Origin: UBA2421 sp002343075
Lineage (GTDB): Bacteria; Planctomycetota; Phycisphaerae; Tepidisphaerales; Tepidisphaeraceae
Reading direction: 5' to 3'
NCBI GenBank assembly: GCA_937982565.1
Contig: CALJLN010000003.1
Coordinates: 124,001 to 188,000, forward strand
DNA length: 64,000 nucleotides
In this document: in pieces, positions 35,019 through 45,045 of the stretch
Numbering within the stretch: the stretch's first letter is position 1
Layout: every line of letters starts with the position of its first letter
Translations under genes and position numbers: made by a program
Notes under the pieces: generated by a model
The model's database searches: none
What the model saw: only the letters and a program-made list of their open reading frames with translations
Told to the model about the DNA's origin: nothing

Positions 35019-36719
35019 TTACCGACGCCGACGAGCGACAAGGCCTGCCGCCAGCGCGATCACGCCGAAGGAGGCCGGTTCCGGCACGGCACCGCGAGCG
35101 ACGTCGCCAGCACTCAGGCCGAAGTTGGCGGCGAGCTCGGTGAAGTCATTCAGATCGACCGCACCGGAGTAGTTGAAGTCGCCCTGATCCCAGGTGCCGC
35201 TGCTGCCGAACTGGGCCGCGAGCGCGGTGAAGTCGTTCAAGTTAACAGCGCCGTCGAGGTTTGCATCGCCGTTGCGGGTAAGCCGGACTAGCACATGCAA
35301 GTCGCCCCGGGCATCGATCGCCTGATCGGTCACGCCCACACTGAATGACGGACCGGGGTCGGCACTGGAGTAGATGCCGTCGCGACCGCTGCCCGATGCG
35401 ATGGCGGCCTTGATATCGGCGATGATCGCCGCTTCTTCCGCGGCGCGGTTGGCGGGGTAGACCCGAACCAGCGCGGTGCCGACATCGATTTCCTGATCGC
35501 CAGCATTGGCCGTCACGGCATCAAGGCCGCGCAGGTTCTGGTTGGCGTTGATCACGGCCTTTGAGCCGGTTACTTGAAGCGACGTATTGGCAACGGCGGC
35601 AGCGCTCGGAGTTGCAGCATCCCCAATGCCGTAGTTGAGCACGGTCGTTCCGCCCGCCACGACGATCGAACCGGGTGCGGTGCTGCGAACCGGGGCTTCG
35701 ATGAGCGTCGTCCCGGCTCCAGCGGGGGTAAATGTGCGGCCATTGAGGTTGAGCGGATCAGCAATGACCAGGGTAGCGCCCGCGGCGACGGTGGCGGTTG
35801 TGTTGCTGCCGAGGAAAGTCGGGATGTTAATCTTTTGCGTGCCCGCGCCGACGTTGATCGCTGCATTACCGCTGCTGGCCTGCAGGGTAAGCGAACCGGC
35901 ACCTGCGATGACGTAGGTATTGGCGTTGGTCATGGTGATCGTGCCCGCCGTGATGGCGGTGTCGGAGTAGACGGTCCGCCCGGCGGTAATAGCGCCGAGT
36001 AGGTTTACACCCACGCCCACGCCGTCGGGAACCGAACCGTTGGACCAGTTGCCGCCGACGTTCCAGTTGCCCGAGGTATCAAGAATCCATTGATTGTCCG
36101 GAGGGGGGGTGCCCGGGCCGTCGAGAATCAGATCATCCCAGAAAGCCGACTGAGGCTGCACCGACGAAATGCCGCCGCCGTCAAAGCCTGCGAAGACTTC
36201 GACATTCACCGCGCCCACGGGCGCGTTAGCGGTGAGGGTGTACTGCGCGAAAACGAGGGGGGTGATGCCACTCTGCGGGGTGAGATCGAGTGTTGCCGGG
36301 GTGCCGACCGGACTGTTGCCCGCATCGAGCCACCGAAGCTGCAACCGCAGGGCGACGGGGTCTTCGATCGCGGAGAAGCCGTTTTCGACGTTGAGCCAGC
36401 CACTGAAGTTGTACTCTGCACCGCCAGTGATTCCGGTAACGAGTTGCGTAGCCCCACCGCCGATGGGCTGGAACGTTCGCAGCCAGAGGCCGTAAAGCCC
36501 GCCGGGGGTGTTGTTGGCCACGCCAAAGCTGGCTCGGGGAGTGGCGTTGACAGGGGTCCACCCTGCAATGTTGGTGTTGGTTTGCGTGGTTTCCGGTGGG
36601 GCTTCAAAGCCGGGGTTGACCAGCAGGTTGACCGCCATCGCAGAAGATGCGGTGCCGAAAAGTGTGGTCAGTGCCGCCGCGCGAAGCGCGTTTGCCCGAA
36701 TTGCTGTGGTGTACTTCAT
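35019..36719 (-). CDS. Exported protein with dockerin-like repeats and PEP-CTERM tail
   Basis: This 566-aa protein has a signal peptide (MKYTTAIRANALRAAALTTL, cleavage after AMA). A jelly-roll-like region follows (LLVNPGFEAP..FWDDLILDGPG, about 25-215), carbohydrate-binding-like in outline. After it come autotransporter-like repeats around WILDTSGNWNVGGNWSNG. Near the end are two calcium-binding dockerin-like units, GDANLDGAVNLNDFTALAAQ and GDFNYSGAVDLNDFTELAAN. A VPEPASFG tail with a hydrophobic helix and RRRR completes it. GGAGGA precedes the ATG. It is probably sorted to the cell surface. The dockerin-like units lack a known cohesin partner here. Confidence 0.82.
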   Translation of the reverse strand: MKYTTAIRANALRAAALTTLFGTASSAMAVNLLVNPGFEAPPETTQTNTNIAGWTPVNATPRASFGVANNTPGGLYGLWLRTFQPIGGGATQLVTGITGGAEYNFSGWLNVENGFSAIEDPVALRLQLRWLDAGNSPVGTPATLDLTPQSGITPLVFAQYTLTANAPVGAVNVEVFAGFDGGGISSVQPQSAFWDDLILDGPGTPPPDNQWILDTSGNWNVGGNWSNGSVPDGVGVGVNLLGAITAGRTVYSDTAITAGTITMTNANTYVIAGAGSLTLQASSGNAAINVGAGTQKINIPTFLGSNTTATVAAGATLVIADPLNLNGRTFTPAGAGTTLIEAPVRSTAPGSIVVAGGTTVLNYGIGDAATPSAAAVANTSLQVTGSKAVINANQNLRGLDAVTANAGDQEIDVGTALVRVYPANRAAEEAAIIADIKAAIASGSGRDGIYSSADPGPSFSVGVTDQAIDARGDLHVLVRLTRNGDANLDGAVNLNDFTALAAQFGSSGTWDQGDFNYSGAVDLNDFTELAANFGLSAGDVARGAVPEPASFGVIALAAGLVARRRR

Positions 36720-37001
36720 CTCGTCCTCCAAACGTCCGCCAATACTCGTCCGTGGGCGTCGAGCGACCAATCGCTCGGCTGGCCCCGGTGCAAAAGGTAG
36801 GTATGTAACCGCTTTCATGATAAATGGTGCGCGTCTAGAGTCAAGATAATTCTTCGATAAAGGTCGATTTTCGTCTCCACGCGCGCCACGCCTCCTTACC
36901 GCGGGGGAAATGGCGGTTGACGGAGGTCGTTTCAGGCGCGATTCAGACCCCCGCCGACGGCTTTACGGCGCTGGGGACGCAATGATGCCTGTCACTTGGA
37001 A

Positions 37002-40000
37002 TTACACAGACAGCAGATCGAACAGAATTCGCTGTCGGTCTGAAAACGAGCTTGTCCCGGTCACGGACATCGACGCCCAGCCCGGCAGCGGCGGGGCGGT
37101 CCGCGAGATATCCAAGTCGGCGGGGAGCGTCGCGCCGAATTGCGCGGCGAGGATGGTGAAGTCATCCAGATTGACCGCGCCCGCTGCATCGTAGTTAAAA
37201 TTGCCCTGGCTGAATACCCGGCCGGCCTGGCCGAAACTGGAGGCGAGGATTGTGAAATCGTCCAGGTTGACGCTTCGGTTGCGCGTTGCGTCGCCGGCCA
37301 GAACGAAGAAATTCACGCTCTGGGTCACCGCCAGTGGGTTTCCAAAGAAGTCGGAGACGTTGCTAGAAACGATGGCCTGGTAATCGCCGTCGGGGAGCAC
37401 GCCGTTGGCATAACCGGGGAATGTAAACCGCGCCGTGTTGCCCGCGGGCAGGTATTCGACGGCGACATTTCCCGCCGGCACGTTGGTTTCCGTTTGGAGG
37501 TTTAAGACGGAGATCGATGAATTGTTCAACGACGCGCCGACGTTGTCATTGAAGGAGACATCGACCAGCATTCGCAATGCGCCGCCGCCGCTGGGTGGCG
37601 CGCCGTTGTTGTTAAACACTCCGCCGGTTGTCGATGGTGCAACGCTGTCGACCGTCGGGCCGGTCTCGAAGAATGAATAATCGACGCGGGCCAAGTTGTT
37701 GCTGGTGAGGTTGCCGTTGGCGGCGTTGCCGGCGAACACTGGGTTAACCACCCCGGCGGTGGCGAAATTGAGCCGGTCGCCAGGGGCGGTGGTAGGGTTG
37801 CCGCCGCGGATATTCAGTGCGGCGGTGGTGTTAGGTCGGACGTAGACCGTATCGGCACCCGATCCGAGGGTGAGAAGGACGCTGTTCATGTTGCTGAACA
37901 CAACCGATCCGCCGACACCGAAAAAATTGTCACCGGCGAACGCGCCGATGCTGTTCGGGCCGACGTGCAGCGTAGTGGCTGCGGTGGAGTTGTTGGTGGA
38001 TTGGCTGATCGCATTCCCCGGCCCGGCACCGCCATCGAGGGTAATTGGCCCGCGTATGGCCGTCGAAACATTGACTGGCAGGAAGACGGAATCGGCTCCT
38101 GGGCCGCCGTTGAACGCAAACGATTCACCCACCGCGACGGCGGTGATGACCATGTTCTCGTTGCCGGAATTGCCGTTGAACGTCGATTGTTCGACGTTCT
38201 GTTTCGGAAGTACCAGGTTGTACACCCCGCCGACTACGCGCGAGGCCGACAGTCCCGGGCCGTCAACCCCGTAATTCCACCCTTCGCTCGAAGGGGCCAG
38301 CGCGTTCTCAATGACGAATTTGTCGGCGGAACCGCCTTGCCCGTCGAAGTTGAACGTCCCGATGGCGATATTGGCCGCGAGGTTGCCATTGCCGAAGTAG
38401 AGTTCGTCGTTTCCGTTGCCGCCGAAAACGGACAAGTTGTTGCCGCTCTTGAACTTATTGACGAAGAATCGATCCGCACCGCTGCCGCCGGTGAGCGTGA
38501 TGCCGGTGGTGTCATTGTGTTTCCAACTGATTGTTGCAGGCGCTAGCCCGGTAAGCTGCCCATACGGAAAGCCGCCAATGGTGACGTCGTCGAGTATCGC
38601 GGTGCGGGCGGAGGTGTCGCCGAGGTTGTCTACATGAAAGTTGTTATGGCTCGGCGGATTCTGGAGCGTGAGGTTGCCCAGGACGGATTGGGCACCGTTG
38701 GACGCCCCGCCGATCGCGTATGCGTCGATTCCGCCGGTGGTGGTGAGATTCAGATCCCGCTCGGTCGCGCGGATCAGGACGCTGTCTGCGCCGGAGCCGA
38801 ACGTCACGTTGGCGGAGATCTGGTCCCTATACCGGATCGGCGCGGGCGCCAGGCCGGTCCACTCCGAATATGGGTTCCCGCTGAATGTGGTGGATTGTAG
38901 CATCGCCGTGCGCCCGACGGTGTCTGGGCCGTTGTTGATGGTCACAAGGACCGGGCTGAACGGACTGCTGATCGAAACCGGCGCGGTGATGCTCTGCACG
39001 CCGTTGGTGATGTTGCCGACGGTCACGCCGTCCAACCCGCCGAAGTTGACGATGTTCAGAGTTTCGTCGGTGCGCGGAACAGTGACCGTGTCGTTGTTGC
39101 TTCCGGTGATGATGGTAACCGACGAGACGTCGTTGCTGTCGAACCGGACAAGCCCCGGTGCCATTCCGCTGACGGTGTTGTATCCGCCGGATTCGTCGAT
39201 GACGATGTTTCGGATGATGTTGTTGCCGTTGTCGTCGAGCGTGAGCGTTGTGAACGCCGGCGTGTTGTCGATCGTTATCTGACCGCTGATAAGTTGCAGC
39301 CCCTGCGCCGCGGGCACGCCGATGCGGATGAAGTCGTTGGAACCGGCGTTGTTGACATTGAACGTCTCGGTCGAGATGACGAACTGGCCGTTGTCGACCC
39401 CTGCGCCGCAGGTGAGATTGATCGAGGCTACGTCCTCGTTGTCCCAGAGAATTCGGGCCGGCGCCATGCCGATGAGGTAGCCGAAGTTGTTGACGCGATC
39501 AACGTTCCAGGTCCGCGCGCCGGTGTCCGGGCCGTTGTTGATGTTCAGCGTCGTTAACGAAGGATTGTTCTCAATAGTAACATCCGCGTCAATGCTGCGG
39601 ATGCCGTTGGTGCCGTTGCCGATATTGACCGTATCCGCGCCAGCGGCGCTGAAGAGAAAGATCGGCTGATTCATAAAGGTGCTCTGCACGTTAACCGTGT
39701 CAGCGCCGGTGCCGGTGGTGAGGTTCAAGAACTCGATGTCGCCAGCGTAAGAGAACCCGCCCCAGCCGGGTCGATCGAAGCGGCCGGACGTAATCGTGTG
39801 CGTTTGCGCCGTGGCCTGGTTGTTGTCGTAGGCGAAGAGCTGATCGCTATCGTTGCCGCCGGTGACATGTGTGTTGCCGCTAATGAAGTTCAGATTGCGG
39901 CTGGCGAAGCTGAAATCCAGAAAGTCATTACCTCCTTCACCATTGAGCGTGGTGGGAATGCCCTCGTTGCTTTCCATTCGGATTGTGTCATTGCCGTCGC

Positions 40001-41249
40001 CTGCATTAACGACGATGCTCGTCACGTCGGTACGCTGATAGGTGCTGGTGAACAGGCCATCCATGTTGGTGCCGGGGACATCACGGCCAATATCAATCGA
40101 GATGATGGCGGCAGTGCTGATGGCCTGGACGATGATCAGGTCGTGGCTGACGGGAAACGTGGTGGCACCCCCGCGGATGGTTAGAACCTTCGTCGCCGGG
40201 TTGACGACCCCATAGAACGTGCCAAAGCTCTCCGGCGCGACGACGTTGTAGTTATACATATCCCCTAACGCCATCGTGCTCACCCGGCTGGGAATGTAAC
40301 GCTGGCCGGTAGGGTAGCGGGCGGCGCCGGTGTCGGCCTGCCCGGAGTAGGTCACGCCACCGGTCGTGTAACTCTGGCTCGCGGGGGCGGTGTGTACGGC
40401 ATAGCCACGGTCTTCTCCGCCGTTGCCGGAGTTGAAACTCGTAAACAATGCCTGAGCCCTGGGCGAGTTGAGATAGTAAAGCTTTCCAACGCTCTCCGAG
40501 GTGTCGTTGGCCGCATTCGTGTGGTCGGCTCCGGCGGGGCGGAGGTAGTCATTCGGATCGGTACGCCATCGCAGATTAGTATAGCGGTCCTCAATGCCCA
40601 GCGCGTGCTGAAGCTCGATTGTGACAAGGCTGAAGAAGTCGGATTTTCCCTCGGCGACGCCGCCTACCTGCGCCCGGCTGGTAAAGGCATTCACGATGAA
40701 ACCCTGAAACTCCGTGTGTTCGTACGGCGTCGGGTCGATGAAATAGCCTTCGGCGTCCTCGACGGTGCCATTGCCGTTGCGATCGGCTCCCCCGCCGAGG
40801 CTGATTGAGCTTGTTCGTGGTTTGTCGCCCAGCAGCGTGTCGACGCCCGCGCTGCCGCCGGTGCCGTCGACTCCACGCCCAGCCGCGGTCACGGTCACGT
40901 CGAGTTGGTTGTTGCCGCCGGATTGATTGAAGCCCACAATCACCCGCCGCCACGCATCAAATGCCGCTTGCACGACATTTCGCGCGTTCTCCGCCTGCGT
41001 GCCGTACGTGGCGTTAAAGTTGTCGGTGTCGTTAAGAGAGGTTCCACGGTTTGCCCACCGCAGCCCGAGTGAATCAACCTCCGGCCCGCCTTCGCCGCCC
41101 GGGGGCACATATTGCGGGGCGATCCTGTCGCCGGAGTCGCCCGCATCAGGCATGTGCGACATACACAGCAACTGTCGGCTTTCGAGCGTTTCGCATGCGG
41201 CACGACGGAGACAGGTTTTTCGTGAGCGGTTGTGGGTTGCAGTTTGCAT
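37002..41249 (-). CDS. Giant LEPR-XLL-type secreted protein with degenerate metzincin domain and beta-repeats
   Basis: This 1415-aa protein has an N-terminus with the LEPR-XLL-like motif ETLESRQLL. Residues ~40-330 resemble a metzincin-type peptidase region, but the zinc motif reads IELQHALGIEDRY instead of HExxHxxGxxH, so the first ligand is lost. An EF-hand-like DRNGNGTVEDAEG precedes it. From about 380 to 1230 it holds repeats of ~110-120 residues (NNGPDT.ART..., GLAPA.I.., GSGADSV). Dockerin-like units VNLDDFTILASSFG and VNLDDFTILAAQFG are near the end. There is no PEP-CTERM tail. The start is fixed by GGAG 4 nt upstream and by alignment with the paralogue's leader. Confidence 0.8.
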   Translation of the reverse strand: MQTATHNRSRKTCLRRAACETLESRQLLCMSHMPDAGDSGDRIAPQYVPPGGEGGPEVDSLGLRWANRGTSLNDTDNFNATYGTQAENARNVVQAAFDAWRRVIVGFNQSGGNNQLDVTVTAAGRGVDGTGGSAGVDTLLGDKPRTSSISLGGGADRNGNGTVEDAEGYFIDPTPYEHTEFQGFIVNAFTSRAQVGGVAEGKSDFFSLVTIELQHALGIEDRYTNLRWRTDPNDYLRPAGADHTNAANDTSESVGKLYYLNSPRAQALFTSFNSGNGGEDRGYAVHTAPASQSYTTGGVTYSGQADTGAARYPTGQRYIPSRVSTMALGDMYNYNVVAPESFGTFYGVVNPATKVLTIRGGATTFPVSHDLIIVQAISTAAIISIDIGRDVPGTNMDGLFTSTYQRTDVTSIVVNAGDGNDTIRMESNEGIPTTLNGEGGNDFLDFSFASRNLNFISGNTHVTGGNDSDQLFAYDNNQATAQTHTITSGRFDRPGWGGFSYAGDIEFLNLTTGTGADTVNVQSTFMNQPIFLFSAAGADTVNIGNGTNGIRSIDADVTIENNPSLTTLNINNGPDTGARTWNVDRVNNFGYLIGMAPARILWDNEDVASINLTCGAGVDNGQFVISTETFNVNNAGSNDFIRIGVPAAQGLQLISGQITIDNTPAFTTLTLDDNGNNIIRNIVIDESGGYNTVSGMAPGLVRFDSNDVSSVTIITGSNNDTVTVPRTDETLNIVNFGGLDGVTVGNITNGVQSITAPVSISSPFSPVLVTINNGPDTVGRTAMLQSTTFSGNPYSEWTGLAPAPIRYRDQISANVTFGSGADSVLIRATERDLNLTTTGGIDAYAIGGASNGAQSVLGNLTLQNPPSHNNFHVDNLGDTSARTAILDDVTIGGFPYGQLTGLAPATISWKHNDTTGITLTGGSGADRFFVNKFKSGNNLSVFGGNGNDELYFGNGNLAANIAIGTFNFDGQGGSADKFVIENALAPSSEGWNYGVDGPGLSASRVVGGVYNLVLPKQNVEQSTFNGNSGNENMVITAVAVGESFAFNGGPGADSVFLPVNVSTAIRGPITLDGGAGPGNAISQSTNNSTAATTLHVGPNSIGAFAGDNFFGVGGSVVFSNMNSVLLTLGSGADTVYVRPNTTAALNIRGGNPTTAPGDRLNFATAGVVNPVFAGNAANGNLTSNNLARVDYSFFETGPTVDSVAPSTTGGVFNNNGAPPSGGGALRMLVDVSFNDNVGASLNNSSISVLNLQTETNVPAGNVAVEYLPAGNTARFTFPGYANGVLPDGDYQAIVSSNVSDFFGNPLAVTQSVNFFVLAGDATRNRSVNLDDFTILASSFGQAGRVFSQGNFNYDAAGAVNLDDFTILAAQFGATLPADLDISRTAPPLPGWASMSVTGTSSFSDRQRILFDLLSV

Positions 41250-41253
41250 ATGG

Positions 41254-41316
41254 CTCCAATCGGGCGTTGAGTAGACAATTCCAGGCAAACAATTTGCCTC
41301 GGCACACAGAGGCGCC
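41254..41316 (-). promoter_or_regulatory. Conserved 63-bp LEPR-XLL leader, copy A
   Basis: This segment matches 45046-45108 at 56 of 63 positions with no gaps, and starts 4 nt from the start codon in both genes. It contains the ribosome-binding GGAG and a perfect inverted repeat GGCAAA-caa-TTTGCC (41284-41298). Weaker similarity runs on to about 41350. It could be a 5' UTR control element or an operator. Confidence 0.65.
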
Positions 41317-41411
41317 AACGGCGCACACCGGGGCCACAATTCAGCAGAAATGACCGGATGCCCATCTGTCGGTGGCTGAAAGAAACGTCCTCCGTCGGCA
41401 GGATCAGATCT

Positions 41412-44400
41412 CTACGCAACCAATTCGTCTGCCAGGCCCAAGTCCTTCCTTGCGTCAATCTTTGATCCGTCAGATGGCAGCTTCACAGGGATCGGCGGCG
41501 AAGGAAGAGGGGCGGCGGGCTGGCCGGGCACTTCAGCCGGTGTTTGGCGGTGCGGCAGGGCTTCGGTTGTTCGGGGGAGTTCCGTCGCGAGCGATTGGCC
41601 GAAATTGACCGCCAAGTCGGTGAAATCAGTCAGCGTCACGTTTCCATCGTAATTGTAATCGCCGGTTGACCAGATACCCGAAAAGCCAAAGCCCGCAGCG
41701 AGGCGGGTGAAATCGGGGAGCGATACCGCGCCATCGAGGTTGCTATCGCCGCGCAGGGTGTGGCGGATCAACACGCTGGTGCCGTCGACGCTCACGCCGG
41801 AGAACAGACCACCGGCACCACTTAACACATCGGATGCCTCGGCGTAACCGACCCCCGTCCCCTGCGCCAAGGCGGCGGCGGTGGAGTTGACCCCGGGGCC
41901 GTTCCATGCGCCGCTGGCATAGCCGCTGATGACGTCGGCCTTTACCTGGGCGAACGGCGAGTTGGCCGCGCCGGTGTAATCGAGAACGAATCGGCCGCTG
42001 GCATCGAAGTTCGCGGCCTTGGTGGGCACGCCTCCGAAGAAGACCATGCCTCGATTGGTGGTGGAAGCCGCCTGATTGATGGTGTAGGTCCCGCCTGGGA
42101 TGCTCAGCACGCTGCCCAGTCCATCGGCGCGAACCTGCCCGGTATTGCCGCCAATGTTGGAACTGACGACGAGCTTGGAACCGGCGGAGGCCGACAGGAT
42201 ACCGTTGTTCGTAAATGCCGTGTTCTGGATCAGGATCTGCTGACCCGCACCGCCGGTCGCTTCGGCGGTGATCAGGCCGTTGTTGATGAGCGTCGCAACT
42301 TGGCTGTTGGAGATGATCATTTGACCGACAGATCCCGCCGCCGTACGCACCACGCCGCTCGGGCCGATTGTCACAGTTCCCGCCGAGCCGGTCGCGAGGC
42401 TGAGGGTGCGATTTCCACCGGCCGTGCCTTCGGAAACCACCATCGAATTGAGGGTGTAACCCGGAGCGATTTGCAGAATTGTGTTGCTCCCGGAAAGTCG
42501 CGCGGCCGAGAACGATGTGGTCCCGGTGATCAGCACTCGCGCGTCGGTGACATTCAGGACCAGATCGCCAGTGATCGCGACGCTGTTGAGCGTTCCGCCG
42601 CTGGTCGTCGTCACCAGATTCGCGCCCGCCGTTTCGACGAGCACGCCATTGTTGATCGTTCCCCCCGCGAGTCGCCACGGGCCGGTTGTGCCATTAAGTG
42701 TGAGCGTGTTGCCCGTGTTCGTGATGGTGCCGATCACGTTTACCGTCGACGCAGAAGTAGAGAACGTTCCAATTCCCGCCGTGGCATTGAAGCTTCCACT
42801 GATATTAAACGTCCCGCCGGTGCCGGTGATGGTGCCGGGATTGGTCCAGGTTGAGGAACCAACGGTCATTGCGCCGGTTCCAGTCGTCTGCAAAGTGCCG
42901 TTGTTGGTCAGTGTGCTGGGCGTGATCGAAATGTGTTGACCGGCCGCATCGGAACTGATCAGGCCATTGTTGATCAGGGTCGAAACCTGGCTTTGGCCGA
43001 TGAGAATCTGGCCGACCGATCCCGCGCCGGTGCGCACCACCGCCGACGGACCAAAAGTGATCGTTCCACCGCCGCCGAAACCGAGATCAAGGCTGCGATT
43101 TCCACCGGCCGCTCCTTCCGAGATGACAAGTGAGTTGAGCGTGTAACCCGCCGCCATGTGCAATCGCGTGTTGCTCCCCGAAAGTCGCGCGGCGGTGAAG
43201 CTGGTGTTGCCTGTGAGTAACACGCGCGCGTCGGTTGTATTCAGAATCAGATCGCCGGTGATCGCCACGCTGCCGAGCGCGCCGCCGCTGCTGGTGGTCT
43301 TAAGGTTTGCGCCAGCCGCCGAAATGATCGAACCGTTGTTGATCGTACCACCGGCGAGTTGCCACGAGCCGGTTGCCGCGTTAAGCGTGAGCGTGTTGCC
43401 GGTGTTGGTGATCGTGCCGGTCACGTTCACCGTGACGGCCGAAGTTGCAAATGTACCGATTCCCGCCGTCGCATTAAGCGTTCCACCAAGGTTGAACGTT
43501 CCGCCGGTGCCCGTGATCGTGCCGGGATTGGTCCAAGTTGACGAACTGACGCTCATCGCGCCGGTGCCCGCCGTTTGCAATGTTCCGTTGTTGACCAGCG
43601 TAGTGGGCATAATCGAAATGTGCTGACCTGCAGCGTCGGAACTGATGAGCCCGTTGTTGATCAGTGTTGAAATCTGGCTTTGCGAGACGAGTAGTTGTCC
43701 GACGCTTCCCGCCGCCGTTCGCAGGACTGCCGACGGGCCGAAGGTGATCGTCCCACCGCCGCCGAAACCGAGGTCGACGGCGCGATTTCCACCGCCGGCT
43801 CCTTCAGAAACCACCAGTGAATTGAGCGTGTATCCTGCCGCCAGCTGCAAACGCGTGTTGCTGCCAGACAACCGCGCGGCGGTGAAACTGGTGTTGCCTG
43901 TGAGCACTACTCGCGCGTCGGTGGTATTCAGGATCAAGTCACCGTTGACCGCCACGCTTCCGAGTGTGCCGCCGGAGCTGGTCATCACAAGGTTCGCACC
44001 GGTTTCGTTAATCGCGCCATTGTTGATCGTTCCGCCGATTAGATTCCATGAACCGGTTGTGCTGTTCAGATTGATCGTGTTGCCGGCGTTGGTGATTGTT
44101 CCGAAGGCGTTCACCGCCACGGCCGACGTGGTGAATGATCCAATCCCTGCCGTCGCGTTGAAGGTTCCGCCGAGGTTAAAAGTGCCCGCTGTTCCCGTGA
44201 CCGTGCCGGCGTTGGTCCAGTTGCTTGGTTGCGCGGTCATCGTGCCAGCGGTGATTTGCAGCGTTCCGTTGTTGGTGAGCGCGCTGTTTTGAATCGAGAG
44301 ATGCTGGCCGCTCCCTTCAGCGCTGATTAGCCCATTGTTCACCAGCGTTGTGACCTGAGTTTGCCCAATAAGCATCTGCCCGACCGAACCCGCCGCCAGG

Positions 44401-45041
44401 CGCACGACCGCCGACGGGCCGAACGTCACCGTTCCACCGCCGCCGAAACCGAGGTTGACAGTACGGTTCCCTCCGGCTGAGCCTTCCGAAACGACCAACG
44501 AGTTGAGTGTGTAACCAGCGCGCATGTGCAGGTTTGTGTTGCTGGCCGACAATCGCGCGGCGGTGAAGCTGGTAGTGCCATTGAGGACCACATTGGAATC
44601 CAGGGAATTGAGCAGCACGTCGCCGGTGATTGCGATGTTCGAAAGCGTTCCGCTGGAGTTCGACGCCAGCAGTGCCGCGCCACCGCTGAATGCAAGCGTT
44701 CCGCCCGACAGCGTGCCGCCGGTCATTCGCAGATTGCGCGAAGAAGTAATCGTCTGCACCGCCGGCGTGCCGGAAATGGTAATGGTTGGGCTGCTCCCGG
44801 TCGCACCAATGACGGCGGTATCGGCGGTCAGCGGCAGGGCATCGCCGGCCCAGTTGAACGGATCTAGAAAGTTCGTTCCGTCACCACTCGGCCCGCCGTC
44901 CCAATTGACCATTGCCAACATCCGGCGTGCTTCGAGCGGCTCGCACAGGCTTCGCGCTGAGGTCTGCTTTACGGCCTGGCGGACGTACTGGTGGCGTTTG
45001 ACAAGGTCGTGGCCACGGCGGTGGTGGATTACGGTTCGCAC
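41412..45041 (-). CDS. Giant LEPR-XLL-type secreted protein with four ~229-aa tandem repeats
   Basis: This 1209-aa protein starts at GTG 45041 (GGAG 4 nt upstream, same spacing as the paralogue). The N-terminus carries CEPLEARRMLA, a LEPR-XLL motif thought to act in export or sorting. After FNWAGDALPLTADTAVIG, typical of autotransporter-like beta-helices, come four tandem copies of a ~229-residue unit (TLNSLVVSEG, GGGGTITFGPSAVV, GTITNTGNTLTLN, GNTSFTAARLSGSNT). One dockerin-like pair (GDSNLDGAVSLPDFTRLAAG, GDYNYDGNVTLTDFTDLAVN) and a Pro-rich tail end the protein. It is probably a surface adhesin or structural protein. There is no PEP-CTERM tail. Confidence 0.8.
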   Translation of the reverse strand: MRTVIHHRRGHDLVKRHQYVRQAVKQTSARSLCEPLEARRMLAMVNWDGGPSGDGTNFLDPFNWAGDALPLTADTAVIGATGSSPTITISGTPAVQTITSSRNLRMTGGTLSGGTLAFSGGAALLASNSSGTLSNIAITGDVLLNSLDSNVVLNGTTSFTAARLSASNTNLHMRAGYTLNSLVVSEGSAGGNRTVNLGFGGGGTVTFGPSAVVRLAAGSVGQMLIGQTQVTTLVNNGLISAEGSGQHLSIQNSALTNNGTLQITAGTMTAQPSNWTNAGTVTGTAGTFNLGGTFNATAGIGSFTTSAVAVNAFGTITNAGNTINLNSTTGSWNLIGGTINNGAINETGANLVMTSSGGTLGSVAVNGDLILNTTDARVVLTGNTSFTAARLSGSNTRLQLAAGYTLNSLVVSEGAGGGNRAVDLGFGGGGTITFGPSAVLRTAAGSVGQLLVSQSQISTLINNGLISSDAAGQHISIMPTTLVNNGTLQTAGTGAMSVSSSTWTNPGTITGTGGTFNLGGTLNATAGIGTFATSAVTVNVTGTITNTGNTLTLNAATGSWQLAGGTINNGSIISAAGANLKTTSSGGALGSVAITGDLILNTTDARVLLTGNTSFTAARLSGSNTRLHMAAGYTLNSLVISEGAAGGNRSLDLGFGGGGTITFGPSAVVRTGAGSVGQILIGQSQVSTLINNGLISSDAAGQHISITPSTLTNNGTLQTTGTGAMTVGSSTWTNPGTITGTGGTFNISGSFNATAGIGTFSTSASTVNVIGTITNTGNTLTLNGTTGPWRLAGGTINNGVLVETAGANLVTTTSGGTLNSVAITGDLVLNVTDARVLITGTTSFSAARLSGSNTILQIAPGYTLNSMVVSEGTAGGNRTLSLATGSAGTVTIGPSGVVRTAAGSVGQMIISNSQVATLINNGLITAEATGGAGQQILIQNTAFTNNGILSASAGSKLVVSSNIGGNTGQVRADGLGSVLSIPGGTYTINQAASTTNRGMVFFGGVPTKAANFDASGRFVLDYTGAANSPFAQVKADVISGYASGAWNGPGVNSTAAALAQGTGVGYAEASDVLSGAGGLFSGVSVDGTSVLIRHTLRGDSNLDGAVSLPDFTRLAAGFGFSGIWSTGDYNYDGNVTLTDFTDLAVNFGQSLATELPRTTEALPHRQTPAEVPGQPAAPLPSPPIPVKLPSDGSKIDARKDLGLADELVA
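42000..44790 (-). repeat. Four tandem ~687-bp repeats inside the LEPR-XLL gene
   Basis: The recurring codons for LNSLVVSEG lie at about 42445, 43132, 43819 and 44500 on the plus strand, giving a period of 687, 687 and 681 bp. The middle two copies look nearly identical, so unequal recombination could change copy number. Boundaries are approximate. Confidence 0.75.
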
Positions 45042-45045
45042 GGTT

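Noticed and set aside
36090..36800. Plus-strand 236-aa frame over the PEP-CTERM/dockerin-like gene
   Set aside because: It is antisense to a gene with a signal peptide, a strong ribosome-binding site and a terminator.
38000..44800. CRISPR or other short regularly spaced DNA repeats
   Set aside because: The repetition comes from protein-coding repeats with a long period; no short direct repeats with spacers are present.
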